Of a stretch of DNA of 64,000 bases, positions 1 through 10,043 are shown one piece after another. Every line of letters starts with the position of its first letter. Positions within the stretch are counted from its first letter, which is position 1. The notes beneath the pieces were generated by a model. It saw only the letters and a list, made by a program, of their open reading frames with translations, did no database searches and was not told where the DNA came from. The position numbers and the translations under genes were made by a program. The DNA lies in assembly GCA_040285825.1 (NCBI GenBank), contig JAUPSS010000011.1, forward strand, positions 620,001-684,000, written 5' to 3'. Origin of the DNA: Eukaryota sp. TZLM1-RC (Eukaryota > Metamonada: BaSk clade).

Positions 1-316
1 CGAGGTCTAGAACCTTGGTTGATTACGCAAAGTCAATCACAAAACACTTCGAAAATTTACTGCCTTCAGTCTTTTTGCAACAAACCAGGGATAAAATCTA
101 GGCAACAACCATTTTATTTCATTTTCTTGGATGATTTTGTTGAAATTGTAAAACAACGTACATGAAGAATTTTAACGAAACGTTTTGACAGAACAGAATT
201 GTAATTTCCATTTTTAAAGGTGTTGTCCCGTTATTGTCTTCTGCTCTATTATCTCTTATTTCGCCTTTATGAAAAAAACTTCCAGTCAATTTTTGTTGAC
301 TGATTTAGGATATGAA
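1..316. other. Intergenic sequence with no recognisable gene
   Basis: AT-rich sequence left of the first retrotransposon fragment. I see no open frame of useful length, no RNA gene and no repeat shared with the rest of the window. It is the original target locus for the insertion that begins at 328. Confidence 0.5.
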
Positions 317-1909
317 GATTTAGAATTATTGGCCATGAACCAATTGATTTTTTCATTAATGATGTCAATGTCCCCTTTATCAATTATGATCAGTCTGGTT
401 TTCGTTTTTTGGGTTGTTATCTCGGAAATATTGATGAAGTCAAAAGCCAACTTTCGACTCTGTTGACTCAATTTGGAAATGAATTAGAATCAATAGAAAA
501 TTTAAATATTGAGAAACATTTGAAATTCTTTTTCCTCAAAATCTGTTATTCTGGAAAATTTACTCATATTTTGAGATCAACATCACCATCAATTTCCTTG
601 GAGTTCTGTCGCATTTTTAATGAACAAAGAACTAATTTTTAACAAAATTATTGGAAATTGATGCATCTCAGTTACGAAGCCACATTTTTTTGTGGTACAA
701 ATTTTGGTGGTGTTGATTTTCATAAGTCAAGCTACCTTTGTAAAGCTGCCTTTATTGGAAGTGGAAAGAATTTTATTTATGAATTTGTGAATCGTTTTCC
801 TGAAAAAATTCATCTCATTGAAAATTGTGGCAGCTCCTATCTTATTTCTTTGCAACAGGAAATTGAAACTCTTTCACCCAATATTTGGGCTAAATGTTTC
901 CCCTCTGATATTGTGGAACTTCCTTCAAGAAGCTTGCTCTCCTTACCATTGACTTTTGCAAAATTGCAGAAAAAATTTTGAAAGTTTTAGAAAACTTGGA
1001 TTATATTGTACGTCTTAGCTTGGCTAAGGAAAAAATCCCGTTTTTGCAAACTTTTGATTGATCTTGAAGACAGTTGCTCAAGTTGCTTAATCTCCCAAAT
1101 TCCCAACATTTACGGCCTTCTACTTAATGATCACCAATGGACCACTGCAATGAGATTGAGATGTTTTCTATGGCCTTGTTCATTACCAAATGATTTAATT
1201 TGTCGCTGCAAGAGTGTTGTTACGCTTTCCCATATTTTAAACTGTAAGTATTTTATAACTTATCGCTCACTTGTTCATGACTCAGTTCGTGATCAATTAT
1301 ATGCCATGTGCAAAAGTTTCAATATAGAGGCATTTATTGAGCCACTAGTACGTAAGCTGTCTTCAGATCAAACTGATGATTCCTTTGGTAAAAGAAGGGC
1401 AGATTTAGTAGCTCCAGGGATCGATGGTGTTCTCAATGTTATAGATGTTGTCTCAGTTTATGTTTTCAAAACTTCTGCTGCTCGTTTAGTGTATTCCGCT
1501 GATTCGCCGTTACCTAACGCCGAAAAAAAGAAGATAAAAAAATATGAAGAACCTTTGGCACAGTTAGGTAGAGTGGAACATGTGAAATATCAGTTTGTGC
1601 CGTTTGCAATTTCTCTTTTTGGCAATATTGGACCTTCAGGGTTGCACTTTTTGGAAAATTTTAAAAAAGTGTTACTGAATAGGTCTGGTAATACAATGAA
1701 CTCCACTTTCTGGTTAAATAGAATTGTTTTTTGCATTTTCAAGTCTATTCCACCAATGATTTCAAAGGCACTTTAGCTATTGGTGTAGAATATGAACGTA
1801 ATGCTGTGAGTAGGTTCAGTAATAGTGACGCTTGTTTGGAGGATATTGAATTTTAGATGGTTTTTTTATCTCAATAAATATTCCAGTTTAAAAAAAAAGA
1901 TTTAGAATT
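317..1909. repeat. Target-site duplication flanking retrotransposon copy 1
   Basis: GATTTAGAATT occurs at 317-327 and again at 1899-1909, immediately outside the 5' truncation point and the A-tail. The perfect 11-bp match defines both element ends. Confidence 0.8.
328..1898 (+). mobile_element. 5'-truncated non-LTR retrotransposon, RT C-terminus plus RLE endonuclease (copy 1)
   Basis: Remnant of a non-LTR retrotransposon whose product would reverse-transcribe its RNA at a nicked target. What survives is the region after the reverse transcriptase palm, a C-terminal CxC...HxxxC zinc motif (about 1203-1245) followed by a conserved R-HDSVRD segment, and a restriction-like endonuclease core, RADLVAPGIDG then DVVSV (about 1400-1460). 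This order is typical of the RLE clades (R2, NeSL, CRE-like). The reading frame is broken several times. The 3' end is an A-run at 1890-1898. An 11-bp direct repeat flanks it exactly (317-327 and 1899-1909), the signature of target-primed insertion with 5' truncation. A near-identical, slightly longer copy lies at 52828-54475. The clade assignment is by motif only. Confidence 0.8.
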
Positions 1910-2074
1910 TTGATTTTTGTGTACAGTTTTTGAAAGTATTAAATTAAAAATTTTCTAAAAAAACGATTTTATTCAATAATAAAAATTAAAATAGACAGTA
2001 TTATACAAAAAATAAAAAAATGAAATAAACAAATTTAAAACCAATAAATAGTTGAGTTCCCAATACATTGGAAA

Positions 2075-3745
2075 TTATTTCTTTTTCTTGGTACTTTTTT
2101 TAGAAGCCAATTCTGCGGCTAAATTAGCTTCCCTTATCGCCTCCAACTTACTTCTAATTCTTTTTTGAATTAAAATCGCTGAACTATGGGCCAATTCTGA
2201 AAGAACTTCCTCTTCAATTAAAAGAGTTAAAGTAAAGTTATTTGTAGCTACTAGATTGCTGAAATGAATTAAATCTGAAGTAGATATGAAAAATTCATTA
2301 CCAGTAACAATACTTAACAAGTCTAACAAACAACAAATACATTCATAAGGAGTGAAGTAGAATGCTTCATCAATATTCAGTAATTCACAAAAAGAGGGAA
2401 AAGAAAGGTCAATAATGTGGGTCAAGTTTATAGGAATTCCATTGAATTCAGCAGTAGTTGAAGTAATTGTAGATAGTTTTTGGTAAAGTCCCTTACATGA
2501 ACAATAATCATCAAAAAAGTTCAACAAATTGCCCACCTCCTTTTTGTTATATCTAAACAACTGAGACACCAAATCAATTTGATTGATTGATTGATTGGTA
2601 GTCAACATAAGATCAAAAGATTCGACCAAACTATTGAAAACCTCACCAAATGAGGTTTGGGGTTCGCAGTGTACAGCAAAGGAAAAACACATGTATTGAA
2701 TTAAATCAACAAACTCCCGAAAAGAAACACTTTCTAAAAGAATTGATTGCTCTAAGACTTTATTGGTCGAGTCTCTGTCAAGAACAGACTGGCATAAATT
2801 TAAGAATTCAAAAACAGGTTGGAAATCTTTCGCTTTAAAGAAAAAAACATTATTTAATTTCAAAGTGTGAAGAATTTTCCAAATTTCAACACTGCTTCGA
2901 CTGATGGCCGTGGTATCTGAAAGAAATAGAAAAGTTTTTGTCAATAAAAGCTTGTTTTGATTAATTAAATCCTGAATTAAGGGCAATTCCTCAGCAAAAA
3001 AGCGCTCAACTAATGGCAAAGTTCCAAAAGAGCAATACTCTTGCAAAATTTCACAAGAATCACTAGTCCAATTACCTAATAACTTTGTCCCATTCAGTAA
3101 ATTAGTCAGAACTCCAATACCATCTCTAGAGCCACTAGTGAAGTAACCTTTAAATAGGGAAGCTAACCCCTGACTGTCATTGATTGAAACCTGACCGTTG
3201 CCATGTCGATTACCACGATACCAGTTGCCGACGTAGACCACACCGCCAGGACCAGTAGATACCCCAAAACCATGCTTGGTATCTTCCTCGAAAATCCCCT
3301 CGAAAGATTCAGAATTAGATGACAATTTGCCCTTTCCGTATTTGAGGTCATTGAACCATTGCCCATCAAATGTTAGTTCTTTGCCATTAATATTAGCATT
3401 GTAGGTTCCTTTACCTTGTCGCCTTCCTTGATAGAACGTACCTTCATAACCCATTGAAGAACCTTGGCCATGAGGCAGCATACCCACTGCTTCTCCAGAG
3501 AAAAGTGTAGAGTCACCACGTTTAATTGTTGTAAAACCATTGCATCGGCCGTTGAAGAATGTAGAAATGATTGTAAGTCCTGAAGAAAACGTTAATGTTC
3601 CGGAACCATGAGGCAGACCGTGAAGGAAAGAACCTTCATAGTGGACTCCATTTAAGAAGGTGCATTGGCCTTGGCCGGAAGGAAGATTGTTTGATGTTTC
3701 ACCATCATAGTTGTGATAAAGAAGTTTGGTAGGAACATGAGTCAT
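2075..3745 (-). CDS. MORN-repeat protein with C-terminal IQ-like motif
   Basis: 556-aa protein. Roughly residues 10-240 are a run of MORN repeats, seen as recurring Y-x-G-x-(F/W)-x2-G-x2-x-G-x-G patterns such as YEGSFLHGLPHGSGTL and YVGNWYRGNRHGNGQV. MORN arrays bind membranes or scaffold cytoskeletal and flagellar complexes. The middle is a helical, leucine-rich region without a recognised domain. The end carries an IQ-like calmodulin-binding motif (AILIQKRIRSKLEA) and a lysine-rich tail. MORN plus IQ resembles radial-spoke and other axonemal proteins, but no specific orthology is claimed. The start is the first ATG after a TATAGAC-type promoter module that ends only a few bases upstream. 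The frame is intact and ends with TAA. Confidence 0.85.
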   Translation of the reverse strand: MTHVPTKLLYHNYDGETSNNLPSGQGQCTFLNGVHYEGSFLHGLPHGSGTLTFSSGLTIISTFFNGRCNGFTTIKRGDSTLFSGEAVGMLPHGQGSSMGYEGTFYQGRRQGKGTYNANINGKELTFDGQWFNDLKYGKGKLSSNSESFEGIFEEDTKHGFGVSTGPGGVVYVGNWYRGNRHGNGQVSINDSQGLASLFKGYFTSGSRDGIGVLTNLLNGTKLLGNWTSDSCEILQEYCSFGTLPLVERFFAEELPLIQDLINQNKLLLTKTFLFLSDTTAISRSSVEIWKILHTLKLNNVFFFKAKDFQPVFEFLNLCQSVLDRDSTNKVLEQSILLESVSFREFVDLIQYMCFSFAVHCEPQTSFGEVFNSLVESFDLMLTTNQSINQIDLVSQLFRYNKKEVGNLLNFFDDYCSCKGLYQKLSTITSTTAEFNGIPINLTHIIDLSFPSFCELLNIDEAFYFTPYECICCLLDLLSIVTGNEFFISTSDLIHFSNLVATNNFTLTLLIEEEVLSELAHSSAILIQKRIRSKLEAIREANLAAELASKKSTKKKK

Positions 3746-3830
3746 TATTACAGATATTGTCTATAACAATGAAATGGGTGCCCTTTTACACCAATGAAGA
3801 GGGTCTGAGTTTTTAATACTCTTAATACCT
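3746..3830 (-). promoter_or_regulatory. Promoter module of the MORN gene (shared with two other genes)
   Basis: Read on the minus strand, TATAGACNNTATCT followed by AATA sits directly before the ATG, preceded by a GGTGTAAAA element and an ACTCAnnCCCTC-like element. The same ordered blocks precede the genes starting at 15936 and 39219. The spacing implies a very short 5' UTR and an initiator-type core promoter. No function was tested. Confidence 0.6.
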
Positions 3831-3854
3831 TCTTTTCAGAACCTTCATCAACCT

Positions 3855-4718
3855 TGGCTCTCTGTAGGTATACCGGTCTATCTCCGCCATTTACATGTGC
3901 TTCCATCATCATCAACATATTCAGCGAAGCATTTCGATCTCTATTCCACAAGCTTTCGCATGATTTACACATGGTAAGCCCGTGACGAATAGACATCTCG
4001 TGCCTCTTCCATGGCCTAGGATTTCTGCACCATCGGAATGTTTCAACTGTCTTCTCCGCTTTCTTACGGTTGAAACAACAGCAACTGGTTCGAAAGTCAT
4101 CAATTAAAAAGACCTTATAACCAGCCTTTTATCAATAGAATTCTCAAACCTTTTCCTTTGGTAGGTTCTTTGAATTTCATGTGTTTTCGTTGTTCCCAGT
4201 CTCCGATTCCAATAACTATTTGGCTGGGATCATCAATTACTGATTTGAATTTATGAATCATCTTTGCCTCAGATCTTGTGCGATTAATCTCAGCCCACCA
4301 CCTTAGTTTCCTAAATATTTTTTGATGATAGACTTGACCAACAATACTATTCACAAAATTCTTTTTTTTTGATATACTCCATAAATCTATCAAACCTGCA
4401 GCTTTTGGAATTGAAATGGGATAATGTTGCTTCCCATTCTGCTACAGATTTAGTCGTGTGATCATTATTTCTCAAATTTAACGAGTTATCAATTTCGTGG
4501 GGAATATTGATTTCTTGAGGTACTTTTCCTCTTAATAAACTAATTGTTCTTTCAGTCATTTGATTAATTATACTGCTGTTTAAATCCATCCTTTGTTGTT
4601 GCTCTTCAGATGGTTTATAATTATATAGATCAATCACTCTACCAGTAGAGTTACTTATTGTGATAAGACTGTCATTCCATATGCTGCCTCTGATTCTTTT
4701 GAATTTGTGTTTGAGCAA
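3855..4718 (-). pseudogene. Fanzor (TnpB-like nuclease) copy A, truncated and frameshifted
   Basis: Eukaryotic relative of transposon TnpB, an RNA-guided RuvC nuclease. Pieces in N-to-C order on the minus strand: a helical segment (4347-4718), a region with IGIGDWEQRKH at the RuvC-II position and GKGLRILL (4115-4393), then FLIDDFRTS, then CKSCESLWNRDRNASLNM (RuvC-III with its zinc-binding CxxC and catalytic Asp). The RuvC-I part is missing, so the copy is 5'-truncated. Two frame breaks are visible: one at an A-homopolymer near 4375 and one near 4107. The residue usually given as the relocated Glu in Fanzors is Asp here. Its end shares near-identical sequence with copy D (16015-16272). It stops just upstream of the MORN gene promoter on the same strand. 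Confidence 0.8.
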
Positions 4719-5168
4719 TTATTTGCAAATTAAACTTGGTCTGTAATCATGTAACCAAAATTACCACAAAACGCAGGATATAGAATGATTAGAAGACACA
4801 AGTTGAAGAATTCAGTAGGAGAAATGCATCACATTAACACAATAGATTAAAGTAGACAACCGAAGTTAGTGAAGCAAATAACAAAAACATTACTTCATGC
4901 CTCGTCACCGAATTAAAAAAGTATTGATGTAATTAATTCATCACCATGAGGATTTAACAAAATTTCAACAAGGGAAAATAGCCAATTATAGTTGAAATTA
5001 ATTCTTAATTTACCCAATCCATAATAGTTGTTCTGAACATAGAATTTCTTAAATTGAATTTATTCCAAACAAATTAAATCTAGACAAACGATTATAACAA
5101 TTTATTTCAATGAAATAACTTTGTTAAAGGATCAATTAAATATTGCCTAGACTATAAAAAAACTAAAT
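4719..5168. other. Intergenic region between Fanzor copy A and the HGH1-like gene
   Basis: AT-rich, with stops in all frames. It may hold the decayed 5' part of Fanzor copy A, but I could not follow the protein past 4718. No RNA gene or repeat was recognised. Confidence 0.4.
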
Positions 5169-6173
5169 CTAATCCAACTCAAATAAATCTTGCATTTTAT
5201 CATCCAATTCTTCAACTTGCGGAATTGCATCTTTATTTATAACTTCAACATCTTGAACATCAAAATCATCAAGCCTATTCAAAATGGAATTGCAAGTGTT
5301 GATGCAAGATGAAAAGTCTTCGTTCTGATCTTTGATTGGCTGCAATTGCTCAATCAAACCCTCAATCAATTTCCCCAGGTTAAAACCCCTCAGCAACTCC
5401 ATTCCTTTTTCCGAAGAGCATAACAAAAACAAGCTTTCAATTACCATTAATAAAATGTGACCATCTTCTTTTACTGGATCATTCACAATCACCCTTTCCA
5501 ATGACTTCCACAGTGTATCATTGGCATCAGTTAAGAGAGTAAGGTGAAGTGACTCATCAAATAGAATGTTACGAACTGCACATGCGGCACCTCCTCTTCG
5601 TCTGATGGAACAGGAAGAAAGTTGATCCAGGATGTGGGAAAACAGACTGGGTTGTTTTAAAGTCACCAATTCTTTAAACGATTTGAGCCTGGACACGTTA
5701 CCGAGAATAGGAGCGACAAAAGCAGCTTTATCATTCCCTTCATCAAAAGGTCGAGACATTTCCACTATGAGCTTAATGATAAATGACCCATTGGAAGCCA
5801 TTAGGGCATCGCATCCATCCTCAGACAAAGACAGGTTTGACAGTAACATTAATGCTATTTGAAGAAAAGGATATGACTTATCATTCATGATTCGCTCCAT
5901 TATTCGGGTAATTATACCCTCACTGATGATGTGGGATAAGAGGTCCTCTTCAGCAGAGAGATTAACCAATATATTATATGCCGAATGTACAACAATAGGG
6001 TCATCTAAAGACAACAGTCTACAAAGCTTAGGAAGTGCACCAATTTTGACAATGTCGTAACAAGTATCTGTATTGCTGTAAGAAGCTAATTCTCTGACGG
6101 CTAGACGTAGAACTTGACTGTTGTTTGTATTGGGATCAACAAAGCTTACAAGATCCACCAAAGATGAAGACAT
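5169..6173 (-). CDS. HGH1: HGH1-like armadillo-repeat protein (eEF2 folding factor)
   Basis: 334 aa, entirely helical armadillo-like repeats, close to the family length (about 350-390 aa). The family signature region is present: FVAPILGNVSRL (about 150-165) and RRRGGAACAVRNILFDE (about 190-210), which match the conserved stretches of HGH1/DUF383-DUF384 proteins. In yeast, HGH1 is a cytosolic adaptor that helps the TRiC/CCT chaperonin fold translation elongation factor eEF2. The C-terminus is acidic. The frame is intact and ends with TAG. The gene lies downstream of intact Fanzor copy B on the same strand, 214 bp separating them, and has no TATAGAC module. Identification rests on motif resemblance. 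Confidence 0.75.
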   Translation of the reverse strand: MSSSLVDLVSFVDPNTNNSQVLRLAVRELASYSNTDTCYDIVKIGALPKLCRLLSLDDPIVVHSAYNILVNLSAEEDLLSHIISEGIITRIMERIMNDKSYPFLQIALMLLSNLSLSEDGCDALMASNGSFIIKLIVEMSRPFDEGNDKAAFVAPILGNVSRLKSFKELVTLKQPSLFSHILDQLSSCSIRRRGGAACAVRNILFDESLHLTLLTDANDTLWKSLERVIVNDPVKEDGHILLMVIESLFLLCSSEKGMELLRGFNLGKLIEGLIEQLQPIKDQNEDFSSCINTCNSILNRLDDFDVQDVEVINKDAIPQVEELDDKMQDLFELD

Positions 6174-6356
6174 GGTAACAAATGAAGAATGAGATTAGTG
6201 CTGGAATTTTTTAAGACTCAACTGTGAATTTCTATCAAAACGCACTTCTAGCTTTTGACCAATTCATGCAATCTTGATAGACGTTAAGCTTACTTTAGAT
6301 CTATCACTATATGATATCACGATCAAATGATAGTTAAAGCAGCAACATCACAATAC

Positions 6357-6370
6357 GCGTACAGGTACGC
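6357..6370. promoter_or_regulatory. Palindrome just 3' of Fanzor copy B
   Basis: GCGTACAGGTACGC is a perfect inverted repeat (6-bp arms, 2-nt centre) bracketed by AATAC on both sides. It begins 17 bp past the Fanzor B stop codon. It could be part of a guide-RNA scaffold, an element end or a terminator. This is inferred from position only. Confidence 0.4.
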
Positions 6371-6387
6371 AATACATGGAAAAACAC

Positions 6388-8301
6388 TTATCTACGTGGT
6401 CTCCGGAACGCCTCAGGTCTTTCATTGTAGTAGTGCTCACTTATGGCAATCTCCAGCTGGTTTCTGGAAGATGAGATGTCCCTCGACCAGAATGTCTGAC
6501 ATTGAGGGCAAACAAACTTTTCATTGTTCACCCTCCCATCATCGTGATACAACTTTTGATTGAATACCTTACAGCAATTCGTTTTGGCAGATGTGTAGAA
6601 TTCATCTCCATTAGGCTTCACATATGTAAAATGTTTCTGAATCTCCTTCAAAAAGCGCTTCCTTGGGGTTTTCACAGATTGTCTTGATGGCCCATCACCT
6701 ACACTACCAAACCAAATTATGGTTTCTCTTCCATTAGCCATTAGTTTAATTTTTTCAATTAATCCCATTATTCTTTTTTGCCTTCTTATAAAGAAATCAA
6801 ACTTGTTGCGGCGCAGGGCTCGGCGATCTCCATTTATCAGCAGTTGGTCTAGTATAGTTCTCGGACGGAAGTCGGGATTGCTGATTTCTTCCTGTGTCGG
6901 TACCCACATCAAAGGCATTGCTACTTCATTAAGATATTTGTGTAAATTCTTAGCAAAATAGCAATTTGGTGATGCATGGGTCAGGACCGGGGGGTGAATG
7001 ATCTTCTTTGCGTTTGGATTCAGAACAAGGCCCGAAAGTTGATGATCAACATTGTTATTATCAATTCTTGATCCAATTGAATAACCACACAAATTTTTGT
7101 GATTAGGATCAATTGCACAAAATGAATATTCAATTGGATTAACTGGCGGAGGCTCATTGGCGTCGTCAGTTCTTCGACGTTGCCTAGGACGAACCTGTTG
7201 TTGAAGTCTAGAGTTTCGCTTTCGACTCTTTGCAGGTATATCGAGTTCACCACTGGCTATGGTGGTTGCCAATTCTCTGGCTGTCCGGCGATTCTTATTT
7301 TTTTTGGGGGCAAAAGAAAAAGTGAAGCGGATTGAAACAGCATCTGAACTGATTGTGTAAGTCAGATACTTCTTTTTTCTGAAAAAGGCAAACGGATCTT
7401 TCAGCAGACAGCGGTTGGCATTAAAAGAGACAAAATGCTTTTCCAGTTGTTGACTAAAAGAGATAAAGCCAGGTGAATAACTGGGGGATGGGGACACGGC
7501 ATTTCTTCGCATGGTGTCAGATGCAATATTTTCCAGAAAGGATAAAATATTTAGCCCAGCAGTGAATAAGAAGGTGATGTTGTCTGGACTGAGATCAACA
7601 TTGTCCAGCATTAACATAGCGTCAAAACGATGAGGGTCAGCAACCTGCTGAATAAATAGGTCCATTATGTACTCATGGTGACCTTCATCATACCATGCGC
7701 GCAAAGAGTCAGGGATAGTGGCTGCAGTCGTGTTCACCACTAATGAAGCATATTTCTTTGGGCAAGGGCACTCAAAGAAGGTAGCCATTGTCCGGAAGAA
7801 GTTCAGCTTCCAGGAGACAGGGCCATCAGTAAGTATTTGACAAAAGCTGTTCGCCATTTGCAGTGCGCGAAAGCTTCTAATGTCAGAATGGCACCAGTTG
7901 TCGGTTCCCTTCTGAAAGCCAATAGGAGGAAACGGCCAGCCAGGTCGGAAAGAGACATCATATAGTGCGCGGTACACTTCCATATGATTCTCGAATGGGC
8001 GTCTCACAGTCGGATGAGGTACCATTACAAAGTCTTGACATTGATACCAAAACTGTTGTTGATATAACCAGAAAGCCATTTCCGGATACTGCAGGACGAA
8101 CAGCTGTGCTAACCGGGCAGTAAGTACAGTGACAGATCGAATATAGCGAAACTGTCTTTCCATTGAAACAAGAGCTGCAGTAGAGAAGAACTGAGCAGCA
8201 CTTGCTGGAACTGTCGTCTTGCTGTCGTTTATTGGTTGCTCACGACGGTTAACCTCCCAGGGGAGTACACGCCCTCGACGTGGCAACTCTGGATTTGCCA
8301 T
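6388..8301 (-). CDS. Intact Fanzor RNA-guided nuclease (copy B)
   Basis: 637-aa uninterrupted Fanzor-type protein, related to TnpB, which cuts DNA through a RuvC domain guided by an RNA made from the element's 3' end. The N-terminal half (about 1-330) is the helical recognition lobe. A basic stretch rich in R and K (about 345-385) looks like a nuclear localisation or RNA-binding segment. Catalytic core: RuvC-I CAIDPNHKNLCG with Asp398; the canonical RuvC-II Glu position is replaced (WFGSVGDG); an alternative Glu567 lies in GDEFYTSAKT, as is typical of Fanzors; the CxxC zinc pair and RuvC-III Asp608 lie in CPQCQTFWSRDIS. All three acidic residues are therefore present. The start chosen is the first ATG. 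It resembles copy C more than the NRDRNAS-type copies A and D. Confidence 0.85.
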   Translation of the reverse strand: MANPELPRRGRVLPWEVNRREQPINDSKTTVPASAAQFFSTAALVSMERQFRYIRSVTVLTARLAQLFVLQYPEMAFWLYQQQFWYQCQDFVMVPHPTVRRPFENHMEVYRALYDVSFRPGWPFPPIGFQKGTDNWCHSDIRSFRALQMANSFCQILTDGPVSWKLNFFRTMATFFECPCPKKYASLVVNTTAATIPDSLRAWYDEGHHEYIMDLFIQQVADPHRFDAMLMLDNVDLSPDNITFLFTAGLNILSFLENIASDTMRRNAVSPSPSYSPGFISFSQQLEKHFVSFNANRCLLKDPFAFFRKKKYLTYTISSDAVSIRFTFSFAPKKNKNRRTARELATTIASGELDIPAKSRKRNSRLQQQVRPRQRRRTDDANEPPPVNPIEYSFCAIDPNHKNLCGYSIGSRIDNNNVDHQLSGLVLNPNAKKIIHPPVLTHASPNCYFAKNLHKYLNEVAMPLMWVPTQEEISNPDFRPRTILDQLLINGDRRALRRNKFDFFIRRQKRIMGLIEKIKLMANGRETIIWFGSVGDGPSRQSVKTPRKRFLKEIQKHFTYVKPNGDEFYTSAKTNCCKVFNQKLYHDDGRVNNEKFVCPQCQTFWSRDISSSRNQLEIAISEHYYNERPEAFRRPRR

Positions 8302-8621
8302 TGGGGTGAATATGTCAGTCGAGAAAAGATCAGACAGTCAATAAAAATTTGATTTATTCACAACTTCTTACATCTATACAAATACAAAGCCTGAGCAAAA
8401 TGATAATTAAACACTATAATACGTGATATTTAAGCTGCCGCAACTATTTTCTTTCGTGAAAAGGTTACAGTTGAAGGAGTTTTTTAGGTGATAACATTAG
8501 CATATCCAATCAAGAAAACGTGTTGTTTCATTGTGTTCGTATAAAGTATATTTTCGTAATGGGATCAACTTGACACTTCTTTAATCTTGAAATAGAAACC
8601 ACTCAACCTAACAATGACTCT
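8302..8621. other. Upstream region of Fanzor copy B
   Basis: No open frame or RNA gene is recognised. It should contain the promoter and left end of Fanzor copy B, but no clear terminal repeat or core promoter motif is visible. Confidence 0.4.
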
Positions 8622-8624
8622 TGA

Positions 8625-8822
8625 CAGGACAACATTCACAACCTCCTTCGTGACCCTGGTACCTCTACCATCCTGTCTTGTCCTGTGTCCTTAACTTCCT
8701 TCAACGTCAGCGGAAACAACATTTCTGACTCCCTTACACCTACAATTGTCTCGTTCCTAACTATTAATAGTACGCTAACCACATTCGCTCTTGGCCTTTC
8801 TCCTAGGAACCGACCTAAATAG
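8625..8822 (+). pseudogene. Leucine-rich-repeat protein fragment
   Basis: A 65-codon open stretch without a start encodes LTSFNVSGNNISDSLTP followed by LTINSTLTTFAL, the spacing of one and a half ribonuclease-inhibitor-type leucine-rich repeats. It is bounded by stops on both sides and has no continuation in frame. It is best read as a relic of a larger LRR gene. Confidence 0.45.
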
Positions 8823-8843
8823 ACAAAAGCCTGATTTTTCAAG

Positions 8844-9128
8844 TTACTTCAAAACTATACATTGTTCTTCAACTTTCGCTTTCGCTACTGGTGACAATGT
8901 ATTGAGGTCAGGTTGTTGCATCGGACTCATAGCTATACCAGCACTTTCAGTACCCTTTCCAGCAGCCTTTAGACTGTCATCAGTAATTTCAATAACAATG
9001 GTTTGAGACTGTTGTTTCTTAAACACCTCTGATCTCTCTCTTCCATCCAGAATGTGTTCAGCCAACATCAGAATATCTAGAGCAGAATTGGTAGAAGATG
9101 TTCCTCCTGTCTTCACTTTTATTACCAT
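8844..9128 (-). CDS. Small hypothetical protein, uncertain
   Basis: A 94-codon frame beginning MVIKVKTGGTSSTNSALDIL with a mixed, protein-like composition and a lysine-rich, helical second half. I do not recognise it. It overlaps the decayed LRR neighbourhood and abuts the duplicated kinase segment, so it may be a relic rather than a gene. Confidence 0.25.
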   Translation of the reverse strand: MVIKVKTGGTSSTNSALDILMLAEHILDGRERSEVFKKQQSQTIVIEITDDSLKAAGKGTESAGIAMSPMQQPDLNTLSPVAKAKVEEQCIVLK

Positions 9129-9253
9129 CAGTTATCAATATACACCCTTGCACCTCTGGTATCGTTTTTTCAACGAATCAACTCAATGGTTATGAAAATC
9201 TGTGAACCCTGACTCTTTTGCGTCAAATTGAAAAATTTTTGAGGTTGTTCGAA

Positions 9254-10008
9254 TATTGTACCATCTTTACGTATTAAATCCAAACCCCCGTCGAACCCTC
9301 TACTGAGAAACAAAAGAAGATTTATCAAAAGCTCAATGAACGAAAATGACTGTTTGAATTTGTTTTCTTGCTTGGCTTCTGAATCCAGCTATTCTATGAT
9401 TTCAAGGAACTTTTACCTAAGAGCAGGTTGCGAAGAAGTAAAGACTCCTAGAGAGGGAGAAGGTGGATCTAGTGATGAATTGTCAAGCGATTTCAGTAAC
9501 CTAAAACTTGATTACGATCATTTTTCTCTTTTTGATTTCGAGCTTTATTCAAACTTTAGCATTCCCAAACTATTATTTGATTTAGTGTTAGACCTCAAAC
9601 AATCACTCTATGATAATCAATCAAATTTTGATTGGTTCGATCTTTCTGTCATCAATTCGCTCACTGATATAGCAATTTCGCTTGTTTTGTTTTTTTTATT
9701 GAAAAAATTAGACTATTCGTACTTGATGGATTTTGTTGATGCCCTTTCTTTTTTTACTCGGTTTGGGTCATTACGAGTAGCATTAACGGAAAGAATTGTT
9801 TTTAGTTTTCATCTATTCAATGAAAAAATTCAAATGTTTAGTTGTTTGGTGCTTTTATTGTTTTTTGAGTCGCCGTTTTCCACCATTATTAAAATTTTAA
9901 CTTTGGGTAAAAATTTCAAGAGGTCTGCTTTGATTGATCTATTTATACTAATCTTATTCAGAAATGAAAATTTAAAAAATTCGGACTATTTGAATCTTGT
10001 TGGTGATT
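9254..10008 (+). pseudogene. Partial duplicate of the kinase gene at 43811-47221
   Basis: 755 bp matching 44155-44909 base for base in length (no indels), with only about ten substitutions. It corresponds to about residues 116-366 of the 1136-aa kinase, upstream of the kinase domain. A 230-codon frame from an internal ATG (9336) remains open to 10028, but it lacks the gene's 5' end, its promoter and the entire catalytic domain. Several differences from the parent cluster within about 12 bp near 9880-9892, which suggests gene conversion or a complex mutation. It has no A-tail or intron loss to suggest a retrocopy; it looks like a recent segmental duplication. Confidence 0.85.
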
Positions 10009-10043
10009 CAATGAGTACACAATACTGAATGAGTACATTGATT

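Noticed and set aside
9336-10028. A separate 230-aa gene
   Set aside because: It is a fragment of the kinase gene duplicated without its 5' end or kinase domain; the open frame is inherited.
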